The notes: generated by a model not told the origin, from the letters alone. DNA of 64,000 nt from Strigamia acuminata (GCA_949358305.1 OX442314.1:43158581-43222580); one strand, 5' to 3'. Counted from the first letter of the stretch, positions 9,301 through 19,564 are shown. Translations and numbers: made by a program.

Positions 9301-10751
9301 AGTCGACCCAAAGGGCTCCAAAACGCAGTTTTAGCACGGTCGTTCGGATGAACCTCTATTTGCCAATAGCCTTTTGACAAATCTATTGTTGTGACCCATT
9401 CAAATCTTCCGAGTTCTCGCAAGATTTCCTCAATGCTCGGCATTTGAGGAGGGTCGTATAATGTATGTGCATTGAGTGGTCTAAAATCAATGCAGAGTCT
9501 TGGATCACAATCCGGACGCATCACTAGAACTATTCGCATCCCATAGTCTCCAGTGGCTTGTTCAACGTACCCATTATCCAACATATCTTGACAGATTTGA
9601 CGGATAATTTCACGTTTCTGTGGATTTACGCTTTTAAACGGAACTCTAATAGGAACTTTAGTGTCCAGTTTAATTTCATGCCTAACGAGGTGTGTTCTAC
9701 CTGGTCGGCGTGATAAAATCTTTTCATGTTTCTTTAATACTCTTTCAAGCATTAAATTATTTTCCATTGACAAATTAGCGTCGCTAACAAGTCTTTGTAC
9801 TATATTTTCTTCATCAGCAACTTTAGCTTGACATGCAGTGGCGGAACCAGCTTTCATGTGATTTGCTTTAATAAAGTCGCGTTTCATGATTTCTTCGGGT
9901 GGATCAAGAAACTCTTGATAACGATCAAGAATCGCTTGAGGAACAAAAGGTAAATCTTCTTTCAAAGATTTGACAAAATTCCAAGACATGGTCTTAGGAT
10001 TTGGTTGAATATTGAGTCGATTCATGAAATCACATCCTAATAAAATAATAGGATATTTATTTCTTAAAATTATGAATGGATGACTTAACATCCCGCGTGT
10101 CCACGCAAAAGAAAGTAGGAGAGTTCCTTCAGGGACTACATCTTCTGAAGCAGTCGTAACTCTCACATCCGGTCCAATTGGTCGAATTTCATCTTCCAGT
10201 TTCAGTGAAATTACTACGGAGTAGGCCATGAAGCTTCGATTAGCTCCAGAGTCTAACATCCCTGTTATCATACCGTTTGCCGTCTGCAATCGAATCGTCG
10301 GCAAATCATTGCTGTTTGGTATGTCCGCGTACTTGCACTTAAAACGTCGCGGTGGCTTAATTTCTATCGGCGGATCCAATGGTAATTCGTCCAATAAATC
10401 ATTAGTGACTAACGTTGTAGCCATTAATTTTTCAATACATTCATCAAGACCAGGTAAATCAATTTTATCTGATCCTTCAGTGATTTCAGGTGTGGGCCTA
10501 GCTTTTCCATCTAGTAAAGTAACAGCATCTTTTATTTTAGATTCCCAATCAACTTTTATTTGTTGAACTTTTTCTTTAAAAAATTCCTCAGTGATTTTTT
10601 CATTTTGCAGCACAAGCCTTAAACTGGAAATATCAATTTTTGGAAATATTAAATTATTTTCTAATTCTAATTTAATCTGTTTATTTAAAAATTCATCTAA
10701 AATTTGAGATGGTGTTAGTTCGTTTTCCGAGGCGGTAGGCGTCGCATCCAC
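6303..10751 (-). CDS. pol: Pol polyprotein: protease, RT, RNase H, integrase
   Basis: The frame beginning at 10751 starts with GTG, not ATG. It is open further upstream and lies -1 to gag, so it is most likely made only as a Gag-Pol fusion. Over about 1482 residues I see the aspartic protease DSGA (about 167-170), RT with the YLDD active site (about 519-522), RNase H starting at HTDAS (about 666), an integrase HHCC zinc region (His about 975 and 982, Cys about 1012 and 1015), and the integrase catalytic triad D about 1043, D about 1102, E about 1137. The C-terminus is charged. Order PR-RT-RH-IN is Ty3/Gypsy type. No stop or frameshift interrupts it, so the enzyme set looks intact. Confidence 0.95.
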   Translation of the reverse strand: MDATPTASENELTPSQILDEFLNKQIKLELENNLIFPKIDISSLRLVLQNEKITEEFFKEKVQQIKVDWESKIKDAVTLLDGKARPTPEITEGSDKIDLPGLDECIEKLMATTLVTNDLLDELPLDPPIEIKPPRRFKCKYADIPNSNDLPTIRLQTANGMITGMLDSGANRSFMAYSVVISLKLEDEIRPIGPDVRVTTASEDVVPEGTLLLSFAWTRGMLSHPFIILRNKYPIILLGCDFMNRLNIQPNPKTMSWNFVKSLKEDLPFVPQAILDRYQEFLDPPEEIMKRDFIKANHMKAGSATACQAKVADEENIVQRLVSDANLSMENNLMLERVLKKHEKILSRRPGRTHLVRHEIKLDTKVPIRVPFKSVNPQKREIIRQICQDMLDNGYVEQATGDYGMRIVLVMRPDCDPRLCIDFRPLNAHTLYDPPQMPSIEEILRELGRFEWVTTIDLSKGYWQIEVHPNDRAKTAFWSPLGRLQFRVMPFGLVNAPSTFQKLIEKILGDAYRKFAWAYLDDIIIISKNFEEHMMHLEEILSKLENANLHVHPEKSKFGRKELTFLGYKLSVQGVSVDPKKVAAIKEMPAPSNLKELQRFLGMVNFFHRLLKNLAVMTEPLRPLLKKDVEFIWSEIHQEAFDQIKDALTNAETMAMPDLTEPFIVHTDASRKVLGAALMQMREIDDQNIEVPCVYASRSLQPAEINYSATELECLAVIWALRKFRHYLEFTTFIVRTDHQALKWLMQLDEPAGRLARWQMELMRYSFEIQYIKGPLNVLADALSRSPIDKPENPEDDGDNDELLSYCPSPQRNWKMGKFHELPVSTLEEKEDHEFVNYWTKIYDPSEESDDVIRAQISRKFQIPSSNVLIKAFVAKVVERLDCEPPTREDIIKAQKEDKVCQLMRNFLNCNQFPPDVTTRLQRKQYRKHATTFLIEDDLLMQFHPTMSDELGEDGRALKVFVPQTLKYKIIWLMHGHPLSGHPGIARTLYRARRIYTWKGMKSDITRFIRHCERCQACKPRTKGQIEAAQMGPYSPFDCLSVDLTGPKPRTRKNNTHILVILDVATHWPELYPMCNPTAGKVANCIYHLSMSMGFPRKIISDNGPQFRAQVFKKFCEKFKMVPTPTSTYHPQANPVERVNRDIKYLVAIYSSVHSKWDKYLREFAFSLRTTVTRGRDFSPAFLNFFRELRVPWDPRIPEGILVVDPKNPHLYVQKLEAVIAETYQHMMSHVLDLRRRVNLKKEGEKFSNFKLNDLVWRDSHVLSSAARGIAAGIADKRTGPYVITKVLQGGSVELRKLENNEIFPAVHSSELTPYFPSFDQEVWLEGEEVGQKTENIINTLDDDELKKIPVDNSSKPQMESDLVNNDVELRDSFKKLEIAKKLNKKVFLEKKQKTSEIKDSSDSVSDDNEDGDLNTINPSPTKRYNLRTRKPRGKNNMCLLPSITSRSRDQPYDVRSNSPSHTQTNQTVRLDDVTNRDVTQT

Positions 10752-10784
10752 TAGACCGTCTGGATGCGCGCTTACAAGTTTTTT
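10743..10784 (-). promoter_or_regulatory. Programmed -1 ribosomal frameshift signal (gag-pol)
   Basis: The canonical slippery heptamer A AAA AAC lies at 10784-10778 in the gag frame, one sense codon before the gag TAA (10774-10772). Nine bases downstream is a perfect 8-bp stem, CGCATCCA pairing with TGGATGCG (10768-10761 with 10750-10743), around a 10-base loop. Slipping back one base enters the pol frame, which is open from here. Confidence 0.88.
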
Positions 10785-13666
10785 AGAAGTTCGCCGATTG
10801 ATTTCATCGATTTCTCGAACTCTTCTATAATCTTGTCTTTGCTCGATTTTCTGTCAGGACATTCTTTAGCCCAATGTCCCAATTTTTTACAAATATTACA
10901 CGGGTCAGTAGCAGGCGATTTCGCGACTTTTGGCGAAGGCGAACTTGAACGTTTGGCTTCGTCCTTTTTAGGGGTCGGCGACTTCGATCTACTGAGCACG
11001 TCTGTCTTTGGTGAACCAAAAGTAACGTTTTTAGGCGCCATCTTTGGTCCAAATTTTCGAGCTACTGCGTTATTACGGGCTAATAAAGCAGCTGCAGCCT
11101 CACTTTCTGGTTCCGAGTCAGATTTCTCTGGTTCAGAAGCAGTTTCCATTTCAGTCACTTCGGCTAAGTGAGCTTTAGGGGTTGGATGTGGATTTTTCCC
11201 ATCCGATCCCTTTTTAGATTCCTTAGCAGTCTCTGCCAAAAAATCTCCTCGTTTTGGGGGTTGCAAAAGAGGGGTATTAGCAAAACGTGTATCTTTAGCT
11301 AATTCCTTTCTCCGTTGCTGTCGCTTAGCGTACGCAACTTTTTCATCAGCTGGTAGATAAGCTTTATAATTTTCGTCAATCCTTATTTGATTGGCTCGCA
11401 TAAATTTGGCTAATTCAGCGAAACCACCCGGATAAGGTGCTCGTACTGAAAGTAGAACATTTTTTGAATAATCTGTCAATCCACGTCGGAATTGACGATC
11501 AATGGCTGCATCTCCCATCGTATAAGGGAGAGTGACCAATAAATCCTCAGTCCTTCTTAAATAAGAGCGAAGACTTTCGCCTTTATTTTGAGAAAGATTA
11601 TCCCACATTTGTAATAAGTCTTCACTTGACTCTCCATACTCAGTCATGAATTCTTCTACAAAGTGGTTCCAATTTTGAAATTGTTTAGAATAAAACCATT
11701 TCTCAGCTCGGTCTATAAGAGCTTTAGGTACTACTCTTTTCAAAGCAGTGTGACATGCAATGCCATTCAACCTTGAAATTCGTAAAACTTCATCTAAAAG
11801 AGTGGATCCAGCTTCCCATTCTCCATCGAATAAAGCGGGTTTGATGTGATCCCATCTAATAGTTCTTTCATCAACTAGATCGTGAGTCCAGTTGATTGCA
11901 GTATATTGTGCAATTTTCTGTCGTAATGCGATGTCAGCATTATCGGCAGTAGCGTCAGATCGATCGGAAGATCGACGATCAGCTAATAATCGATCAATTT
12001 CCTCAGCAGTGTAATAATGAGTATTACGCCGAGAAGAATGGCCTCGATGTCGACGTCGATGAGATCGATGTCGATTATCGCGTTCTTGTTGCGCATTAAC
12101 ATCAGAATCCGACCTTGAATCAGATTGTGAATTTGAAGGTGTGTTGAAATGTGGTGTTTCAGGTGGGTCGGGTGGGTCGCCGTCATCGTCTGGCGGTCGA
12201 CGTCCACCTCCAGGCGGTCCATCTCCATGTCCATCTGGATTTCCTCCATCTGGCGGATTTCTCCTATACTGACCCCCACCTGGCGGGCTTTCATGTCCGT
12301 CCGGCGGTTCGCGTGCTGGATTGTTGTCTCGTCGACTTCTTTTCGACGAATCTTGCTGCTGAGCCAGTGGTATCGTTCGGGCGACGTGAATACCTGTTTC
12401 ATGTCGTCTGTTTCGATCGTCTACCATTCCCAACAGTCGGTCACTATTGTGAAAAATAGGGTTTCGATTACCAGGGAGCGGATTGCGATCAGCTCTCCGT
12501 TCCTCAGAATCTGAAGGACGTTTTCTTTTTGAGCGATGGCGGCGACGCGAACGTTGGTCGTCATCACTCGATAATCCAGATTGGCTACTTAACTCTAAAA
12601 CAACAGAAATTGTTATTGTTTCGGGAGTCAAAATAGGAACAGTTGGCGCAGCCATTTCTGGTTGTACCAATTGGTCAGTATAATTTCTTGCTTGCAAACG
12701 ATCTTTCATTTCAGCAAGCTCTTCTTGAGCGCGCAACAAATCAGCTCGGAGAATTTCATTCTCATTTATTTGATTTTGCGATTCTTCTGGTTGTAATCGC
12801 TTAGCAGGGCCGCTAGACTTGGCTTGTCCGCTCGTACTGGGTTGATCCAGCGAGTGGAAAATCTCGTCTTCACGCTTAGCTATTTTGCTTTCGCGAGTAC
12901 GCTGTGTTTTAGCACGTGTGTCTAATTCAGCAGCATATCTCACTAGTTGATTATGATTGCGTTGGTAGTGGTCTGCCAAATCAATCAGTTCTTTATTTTT
13001 CTGCTCCAGCTTACTTTTGGTAAGCTCGAGCTGTCTTCGCGCCTCTTGGTGTGAGCGAATTGAAAGTTCATTTCTAGTATTCATTTTAGAAAGATCTTCC
13101 ACTTCACCTTTTAATCTGTATTCTCTAGCTTTTTGGGCTAGAAATTCCTCATTTTGTCGATTGAGTTCCATGTGTTGAAGCTCAACCTCCGCTTTTTGTT
13201 GTTGAAGCTCAGCTTCTTTTCGTTCCATTTCAAATTGTAAATTTGAAACGGCACGATCAGTGTGAAGTCGTATCATGGCGCGATGAATCTCTTCCACCGT
13301 CATGTCGTCCGTTATTTGGGCGCCATCCTGGCGTGCTTGATTTCTCAAAGCATCCAGCATGGTCATGCGAGGAGGTGATTCGTGAGACGATTCACTTTCC
13401 ATTTCACGTAACGTATTTTCCACTTCCTCCAGTGGAAGTGGCGGGAGTTCTTGGTCGTTAGAACTCGCACTTGAAGCGCTTAATGCTTTAGCAACTTCAT
13501 TTTCAGCATCCTTAAGTTGTTTCGGATCTGGAACTGGTGTTATTTCTTCAGAAATAATTTTCTCCATAAGCATTTCAGGCTCGAGAGCCGGCAAAACCGT
13601 CGCTGCTCGTTTCTGAGTGCTTGGTCGACCTCGCTGTCGTTTTACAATTTGCATTGGCGTCGCCAT
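10772..13666 (-). CDS. gag: Gag polyprotein of the young retrotransposon
   Basis: 964 residues from an ATG in good context, about 90 bases inside the 5' LTR boundary. The N-terminal third holds a long coiled coil (about 110-260) with Glu/Gln/Lys-rich heptads. The middle is a low-complexity Pro/Gly/Asp/Arg stretch. A Retrotrans_gag-type capsid region follows around residues 580-760 (motifs KPALFDGEW and AEKWFYSKQF). One CCHC zinc knuckle, C-X2-C-X4-H-X4-C, lies at about 923-936 for nucleic-acid binding. It forms the virus-like particle and packages element RNA. It is longer than typical Gypsy Gag because of the coiled coil and disordered spacer. Confidence 0.93.
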   Translation of the reverse strand: MATPMQIVKRQRGRPSTQKRAATVLPALEPEMLMEKIISEEITPVPDPKQLKDAENEVAKALSASSASSNDQELPPLPLEEVENTLREMESESSHESPPRMTMLDALRNQARQDGAQITDDMTVEEIHRAMIRLHTDRAVSNLQFEMERKEAELQQQKAEVELQHMELNRQNEEFLAQKAREYRLKGEVEDLSKMNTRNELSIRSHQEARRQLELTKSKLEQKNKELIDLADHYQRNHNQLVRYAAELDTRAKTQRTRESKIAKREDEIFHSLDQPSTSGQAKSSGPAKRLQPEESQNQINENEILRADLLRAQEELAEMKDRLQARNYTDQLVQPEMAAPTVPILTPETITISVVLELSSQSGLSSDDDQRSRRRHRSKRKRPSDSEERRADRNPLPGNRNPIFHNSDRLLGMVDDRNRRHETGIHVARTIPLAQQQDSSKRSRRDNNPAREPPDGHESPPGGGQYRRNPPDGGNPDGHGDGPPGGGRRPPDDDGDPPDPPETPHFNTPSNSQSDSRSDSDVNAQQERDNRHRSHRRRHRGHSSRRNTHYYTAEEIDRLLADRRSSDRSDATADNADIALRQKIAQYTAINWTHDLVDERTIRWDHIKPALFDGEWEAGSTLLDEVLRISRLNGIACHTALKRVVPKALIDRAEKWFYSKQFQNWNHFVEEFMTEYGESSEDLLQMWDNLSQNKGESLRSYLRRTEDLLVTLPYTMGDAAIDRQFRRGLTDYSKNVLLSVRAPYPGGFAELAKFMRANQIRIDENYKAYLPADEKVAYAKRQQRRKELAKDTRFANTPLLQPPKRGDFLAETAKESKKGSDGKNPHPTPKAHLAEVTEMETASEPEKSDSEPESEAAAALLARNNAVARKFGPKMAPKNVTFGSPKTDVLSRSKSPTPKKDEAKRSSSPSPKVAKSPATDPCNICKKLGHWAKECPDRKSSKDKIIEEFEKSMKSIGELLKNL

Positions 13667-13740
13667 TTTGTCAAATTGAAAAAGAACAATGGAAATAAAG
13701 GATTTTTTTGCAAAAATCGGATTTTAACAATCAAAACTAT

Positions 13741-13756
13741 CCCGGCCGGGCCCCCA
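13741..13756 (-). promoter_or_regulatory. Primer binding site of the young element
   Basis: Two bases inside the 5' LTR, the minus strand reads TGGGGGCCCGGCCGGG. The leading TGG is the complement of a tRNA CCA end, and the following bases suit a GC-rich acceptor and T stem. The tRNA species cannot be assigned without the host tRNA set. Confidence 0.7.
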
Positions 13757-13758
13757 AG

Positions 13759-14824
13759 TGCGGCGATCCGGGTTTTTACTTATTAAATTATTTAAATTCA
13801 ATAAGCAATCGTCGTAGAGATGCCGTACAGGACTTCTACTCTGTGGCCAAATGTTTGTCTAGGGGAATGATTTTACACAGAGTAAAGGAAAAATTAGATA
13901 GTTTTAATCGTTCAAAATATAAAGGAGGTATTATTTAAAATGTTTGGGGTCGATCTGGCTTCTTCTTCAAATATACACTCACAGTTGACCGTTGGCTCCA
14001 AGATGGCGTCGATGGCGTCGTGTGAGCGCGGGATTTTAGCGGAGTAAACTCAACGCTAAAATACGTTGCTAAAATATACTAAAAATCCTCGCGGAGCAAG
14101 CTCAACACGAGAATACGTCTTGCACACAGCGGTTTGATTATTACGGAGCAAGCTCGACGTAACAATCCGTCTTAACACAATCCGCCTTGTGGAGTTAAAC
14201 TCAACACAAAGCCTTCAAATTGACAGAGCAAGCTCAATGTCAATTTACACACAGAAATGGCTTAAATTACGCGTAGTAATTCAAGCAGAAAGGCGCTATT
14301 CCGTACAGTTGGCACGGACCAGCAATGAATCTCAACTCTTCCAGATATCACAGATCACACTTAGCAATGGTTGGCATAAGTTTGACACAGATGTGAATGG
14401 TTTGGAAGCAGAATCAAGAATGCGGGAAGAGTGGGCCAAAACCGTTTGGCTCACTCCTAAATCTGCTCAGAAAAGCTGCGCAGATGACGAGTTGCACAAA
14501 GATCACACACGGCCGCCTTCGGGTCGTGTGCAACAATTGAGCCGGGCACGCGCGAGGGGAAGGGATGCTCCGCCCAGGCACACGCCTAGCAGCATCATCA
14601 AAGCAATGCACGCTGCAGCGCGATTGGTTGACGCTGTTGCTGGGCCAAAACTTGCTGCAAAACACAATATTATTTGGGTAATATTGTGTCTTGGTTTATA
14701 TTTTATTAATGTATGTTTTATTTCAATTTACATTGAAACAAAACATATAAGCTTGTTGAATATGTTTATAAGACAATTTGGAAATATGGTGCGCACTCAA
14801 ATAGGAATATTTGAGGTCACCACA
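13759..14824 (-). repeat. 5' LTR of the young Gypsy-type element
   Basis: 1066 bp, matching 2372-3437 essentially perfectly. In the element's orientation it is the promoter-bearing upstream LTR. Target duplication cggt follows at 14825-14828. Confidence 0.93.
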
Positions 14825-14828
14825 CGGT

Positions 14829-15218
14829 AGATCGCCATGACACGCGAGATCGGTTTTACGCAGTTTGTGCCGCGTCGTCGCAACGTTCTTTAGAAACGTG
14901 CGGCGAACACGGCGTGTTGGACGCTCAGGTCCCGACCGGCGACAGCATTGCTGCGTCGGTCCTTCGGGTCTCTCTTGCGATCAGCATTGCGAAGAAGGTC
15001 AGAACGCGACCGTTCGCCATGCTGGTCCAGAATCAACTGTCGGGCTACTGCGGGGCCCACCACTTCCGGTTCCCAATTGGCCGGAGCCAACGACCGACAG
15101 CTCCACCTGGTGCGGGGGACCGCGCCAGGTCGCGCACGAGAAACACGAGGTGCGCGAGAGCTTGGAAGCGCCGTGTGTCGCAGTGAAGTGACACAGGCTG
15201 AGTGAACAGCTGGTCACA
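14829..15218 (-). repeat. Outer element left LTR, second fragment
   Basis: Continuation of 2146-2371 after the nested insertion. It matches 22051-22440 and ends in GGTCACA. Confidence 0.9.
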
Positions 15219-15238
15219 TCTCCCCCCCCTAAAAAGAG
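15219..15238 (-). promoter_or_regulatory. Polypurine tract of the outer element
   Basis: Directly next to its 3' LTR. The minus strand reads CTTTTTAGGGGGGGGAGA, showing the same minus orientation as the younger insert. Confidence 0.8.
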
Positions 15239-15601
15239 GTAATTCTTAGAAGGAGAACTGACAACACACTTCACGAAAGTGGTTTGAAAAGTTAATTGTA
15301 TATTACTTCTCTTTTTACAGGAAAACACTGCGGGAAACACACACTCAAGGACCACACTTACCCCTAGGATGAAAAAACAGAAAATTTGAAATACACTGTA
15401 TAATAAATAATTTGTAAAAAACACTTTGTAAATTTTGAACATGAATAAAATGTTATTTGAATTTAAACTTATAACTCGTGGTTATTTAATGTAAAAACTT
15501 TAAAGGTAAGTTGAAAATAAAATAAATGTGAAAAAACTTGTAGTTGTACAATAAAAACACTTGTTGTAGGTCTAAAGAGACCTGGACGAGACTCTTCGAT
15601 T

Positions 15602-16508
15602 TCACTCTTTCGGCTCCAACGACTTTCCGGGCGTCACTGGCAATTCGTCGAGTTGATCTATCTCTTCCTGGCGAATCGGTGACATATTCTCTGCCAGTCC
15701 TCGTTGCGTTTTCGTCTGGTGGCGGCGCGCTCTCTTTTCCCGATTCTCATCGGCGATGGACTTCGACTTCGGCGCAGAACTCTCTTCGGGCTCTGGCACC
15801 TGGATCGTTGTGTCCACATCTTCGATGATCATCGGCGTGACCTCAGCGTCGCCGCCAAAAAACGAGATCTGTCGGGACATCGCCGGATATTGGTGGCATC
15901 TCGACGGCTGTCGATGTTCCCGGTGCGGCGGCGAACAGTTCGCTTGCTGGTTGCAGCGGTGCGTTCACCGTAGGAAAAACGAACAAGTTTGCGGTGGTTC
16001 CAGCTTCGGTAGAAGCTGTCAACGACAAAGAAGAGAGCGGGGCAGGCAATATTTGACTCCAAGCCCCTTTCAGTTCTTCCGGAGTTTTCTCCGTTCGCAT
16101 TACTTTTGGCGAAGCAGTCTTGGCTGTCTCGCTCGTGATCGTTGCCGCCGCCTGTGTCTTCGACGTTGTATTGGCAATGGCGTTTGTGTGCCGTTGGTAA
16201 TCGGCCAATTTCCGTAATTGACAACGCTTTTTGGCTTCGTCTTTTACTTCTTTCTCACTCCAAGTTGGATGTTCCGTATGGACAGCCAAACGAAGTTCCA
16301 GCAGCTCTGTGGAAATGTTAGTTTCCATAGAACTTGCCATTGGGTTTTCGAGTGTGGAAGGGGTTTTTGACCCACTTCCTTTGTTAATTGGTTTAATTGT
16401 CGAGTTTTTGCTCGACTTTTCTGCCAAAGTTTTCGTATTGATCATCGAGTTATTGCTCGGGATCGCTACTTGTGATTGGGTTTTGGATGACGAATTTTTG
16501 TTCGACAT
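15602..16508 (-). pseudogene. Third ORF of the outer element, frameshifted
   Basis: Two overlapping minus frames, 16508-15843 (221 residues) and 15880-15602 (92 residues), look like one protein broken near 15845-15880: the upper frame ends in a tract whose continuation appears in the lower frame. The N-terminal part is Ser/Lys/Thr-rich and disordered. A charged helix (HPTWSEKEVKDEAKKR) follows, and the C-terminal part is acidic then basic. No domain is recognised, and there is no signal or membrane segment. It occupies the slot between pol and the 3' LTR, as the 827-residue ORF does in the younger element, but shows no obvious similarity to it. Confidence 0.55.
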
Positions 16509-16529
16509 CCTCGCCTTTTTCCTTGGTGG

Positions 16530-16793
16530 TTAGTCGAGCAGTTTTCTCGGTGGTCTTCGAATTCTGTGAGGCCGACCGGAAATTTGTTGTGACTTCGGCC
16601 AAGTGTTTGTAGTTTGATTTGCAACTACATTTGGCGAAGGTAAAACCACATTTTGGTTCAAAATTTTCACTGGTTGCGCCGGTATTGGCAATTTGATTGC
16701 TTTACTGGCTTTCTCTGGTTGTGCTGGAGTTGACAACTTAGTTGTTTCTCCAGTATTCAAAGGTTGTGTTGAAATTGGCAATTTTGTTGTCAA
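16530..16793 (-). pseudogene. Pro/Lys-repeat ORF fragment of the outer element
   Basis: An 87-residue frame with three imperfect copies of a KLPIPAQP-like unit ends at a stop just upstream of the third ORF. It lies between the pol tail and that ORF and may be the degenerate C-terminus of pol or the N-terminus of the third ORF. No homologue is recognised. Confidence 0.35.
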
Positions 16794-16819
16794 TTCAGCA
16801 TCTTTTTGGTTGATTTTCA

Positions 16820-17400
16820 GGGACTTCTATATCTCTTTCATCTGGAATAGGCCATTTGGTATTCTCATCTGAAGGAATAAATCTCCTGAGTTTCACAATG
16901 TTGTAAAACCATTTGTATTGGTCATTTTAGTGATTATACCTGGTTCTTTGAAAAGGTCTTTGCAAGACGTAGCTAATGGTATAGCTATTTTCCTCCAACA
17001 GTGGATTTTTAGTGATACTAAATTTCCAACTTTAAATCTAGAGTTCTCAGTGTGGTCTGAACTTTGTCAAATCACAGCTAAAAAGTTTTCCAAATTCGTG
17101 GTGCCGTAGTTGTCTTCTGTGCTTTTCAGCGTCCCATTACAAAAACAACTAACTTAGTTTTTAAACAAAGCATCTTGGTCGTCTATTTGTAGAAAGACTG
17201 CTTCGAGCCAGCTGCTACTTTTGCATCCGTAAGGGTGACAAAGTGCGAGCGAATCAGGCAGAGACAGCATAATTCTTTCTGCAAATTGGTTCTCAAACTC
17301 AAATGCAGATGCATTCTTCTGATTGCTGCTGTTTTCACCTCGTGGGACATTCCTTTTTCTCAAAAAATCTGCCACCACCGGTCCAACAACTTCCATTTGT
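16820..17400 (-). pseudogene. Remnant of a pol C-terminus in the outer element
   Basis: On the minus strand around 17035-16890 a frame reads VGNLVSLKI, then GIITKM, ending in a stop. The layout parallels the integrase C-terminal region of the young pol (NDLVW ... PYVITKV). A second frame (17396-17154, 80 residues) lies upstream. Stops and frame changes break it, and no RT, RNase H or protease motifs are present between here and the gag remnant. Confidence 0.45.
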
Positions 17401-17424
17401 AGTGAGTGTAATTGTTCATGAGAG

Positions 17425-17905
17425 AGGGATTAGGGATGTCACTTCCCCCCCTGTTCTCTCATTGGTAGTGAATTTATTTAATTTTATGTAATTAAATTCT
17501 CAGAGCTCCCACGATTTTCGAAAATTTGTTTGAAAATCAAATCTTTCCCGAAAAATCTGTGATCACCACATGTTTTTCCATTGTTTTCTGGTCGCCATTT
17601 TGTATTTTTACGAAAAAACAACAATATTGACCAAATAAATGCCAAAATTTCTCCATTTCTGAAGAAAAGCAATATTTTTTGAAAGCAAATAGAAATTTGT
17701 TTGAAACTAGAAGTTCAGAACCAGATCAAATATTGGTCTGATTCCATGAGAACATGACTTTTGTGCCCTAAAAAAGCACGAAATCATGTCCAAAGAACTT
17801 CTAAATTTTCAAACCAGAGACTTTTATCGTTGTTTTGCAACAATAAATTTACCCGAGCTAGTGCGCAGATAAAAAACAATCCTTGTCGTATTGCAACAAA
17901 GGATA
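17425..17905. repeat. Diverged direct repeat, left member
   Basis: It aligns over most of its length with 19565-20010: a shared GGGATTAG(G/T)GATGTCAC, a C-run, then colinear stretches such as GGTCTGATTCCA and AACATGACTTTTGT. The pair brackets the gag remnant and could be the diverged LTRs or termini of a third, older element. I could not settle the ends. Confidence 0.5.
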
Positions 17906-18152
17906 GTCAGCATCCAGTCAAAATCTGCTTGGACTTTGTCATTTTTGGGCTATAACTCCCATCAGACTCAGTAATAATTTGAGAAAGAAAAAATCAATCT
18001 TTTCTGGGCATAGGAAAAAACGGTTTCAATGGGCTAGCCATCGATTCAATTTCACCTAGATCTTGGAGGAGTTCTGTCATGGACTCAATCATAAATGATG
18101 ATGTCCAAATTCAGGCAAGAGTCCATATTCTGTGCAGTTTCTAGAACTTTGT

Positions 18153-19355
18153 TTATCGTCCTCTAAAATGCACAAGATGTATTGCACAAACTGAAAGGCA
18201 AACAAGCAATCCAGTATGTTTCATCAAAGTTTGAAAAAACAGTCTTGCTTTTTCAACTTTTGAAGTTGCTATCGCTTCCTCGTTGAGGATCGAAGCTTCT
18301 GTTGCTACACAAGCTTTTCTGAGAGCTGCCCACGTATTATCCGCATGTAATGCAGTACGTGCCATGTCTCTTGCTGCCGGTCGCAAAATAGTCAAAATCT
18401 TACGGAGTTGTAGGCTCTCATGGACTGGAATAGCCAGCTGTGTATACAGCCTCTCCAATCTAAACACTACTTGAGTGGCAGACTCATGTGATGCCTGTTG
18501 CATCTTGTCTATTTCTGCCAGTAACAATGCGTCGCTTGGCCTGAAATGTAGAAGGAATTCGTTTTCAAATTCTTGCCAAGTATTTTTAGCAGTCGAAGAG
18601 AACCATGTTCCTGCTTCACCTTTGAAAAACTTAAATAGATGCTCTTTGAGCACCTGGTTGATAGAAGGTTCTGCAAAAGCAAGAGCCCCTTTCAAATCCA
18701 TTAAGAAGTCGTGAGCTTCCATTTTGTCACCAAGAAACAATTCCAAACAGATGGCATTCACGCGCTTACTCAATTCAAAATTGCTTAAAGTGCGTGATAC
18801 CGTTATCGCGTCTTTGGGTTTAAAGTCGCCTAGTGGTTTGTCCACTCCTTGGCCGAAGGTATAGCCCCAGGCCAAAAGTGTCGAATTCGTAGTAACTGCT
18901 TGCGGCGTTACGTTTTGCGTATTGCCGTTCACATTTACTGGTTGGTTTGAACGCGTGTATGACACAACTGTTTTTGCAGCGGTCGCCAATTTGTTGGCTT
19001 CGACCATTGCTTGGCCCGCCGCTGTCACGCTATCCATGACTGATTTCTGTTGGTTTAACAGTTCAGAAAAGGTTTTTATTGATCGCAAATGGGTTTGATT
19101 TGCCATTTCCGCTTCTTTGAGACGGCTGGTTAGGTCGTCAATTTCTGCGGAAAGGTCCGCTGATTGTTGTTTTGCAACATCAGCTTCATGTTCAATTTCC
19201 ACTGTATGATTGGCCACTGCAAGCAGCGTGCTTTCCCATACGGCGTACGTGTTCATATTCTCGATTTTTAGATCGAAAATTTCGCATGTTGTCTCAAGCA
19301 TTGCTTGGTCCAACGTTTTGTTACCTCCATTCGCCATTTCTTCTTCGATTGTCAA
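18153..19355 (-). pseudogene. gag: Truncated gag of the outer (or an older nested) element
   Basis: A 400-residue frame with an N-terminal helical, coiled-coil-like region followed by a Retrotrans_gag capsid domain around residues 210-350 (motifs LKEHLFKFFKGEAGTWF and WQEFENEFLLHF). It stops after the capsid without a CCHC zinc knuckle, and the final ~25 residues look like unrelated read-through. It is clearly different from the young gag. Because it sits between the repeats at 17425 and 19565, it may belong to a separate old insertion rather than to the outer element. Confidence 0.7.
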
Positions 19356-19564
19356 ATTCAGGGATGAATCGTTCGAATCGGCGTCGGAATCTTCTTCTCT
19401 TGTAACGGTTTTGGTCGCTTGGCGATTTCCACGTGGGCTTGCCTGATCTGGTGTGTGGCATTGGCCGAACTGTGCCAGAAGACAGGTCCGCAGAAAAACA
19501 AAATGGACGCAAAGGATTAGTTTGCAACCAATTAGAGGTCAGCGATGTTGTGAATTTTAGCCAT

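Larger units (their letters stand above)
2372..14824 (-). mobile_element. Young Ty3/Gypsy-type LTR retrotransposon nested in an LTR
   Basis: A full-length 12.45-kb element oriented on the minus strand. The LTRs at 2372-3437 and 13759-14824 are 1066 bp each, begin TGCGGCG, end CCACA, and I noticed a single difference between them (C versus T near 2532/13919). The 4-bp target duplication cggt lies at 2368-2371 and 14825-14828; the uninterrupted target is seen at 22047-22050. Internal order is PBS, gag, -1 frameshift site, pol (protease, RT, RNase H, integrase) and a third ORF, then PPT. Domain order with integrase after RNase H defines Ty3/Gypsy type. All three ORFs are open, which with near-identical LTRs suggests a recent insertion that may still be active. 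Confidence 0.93.
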
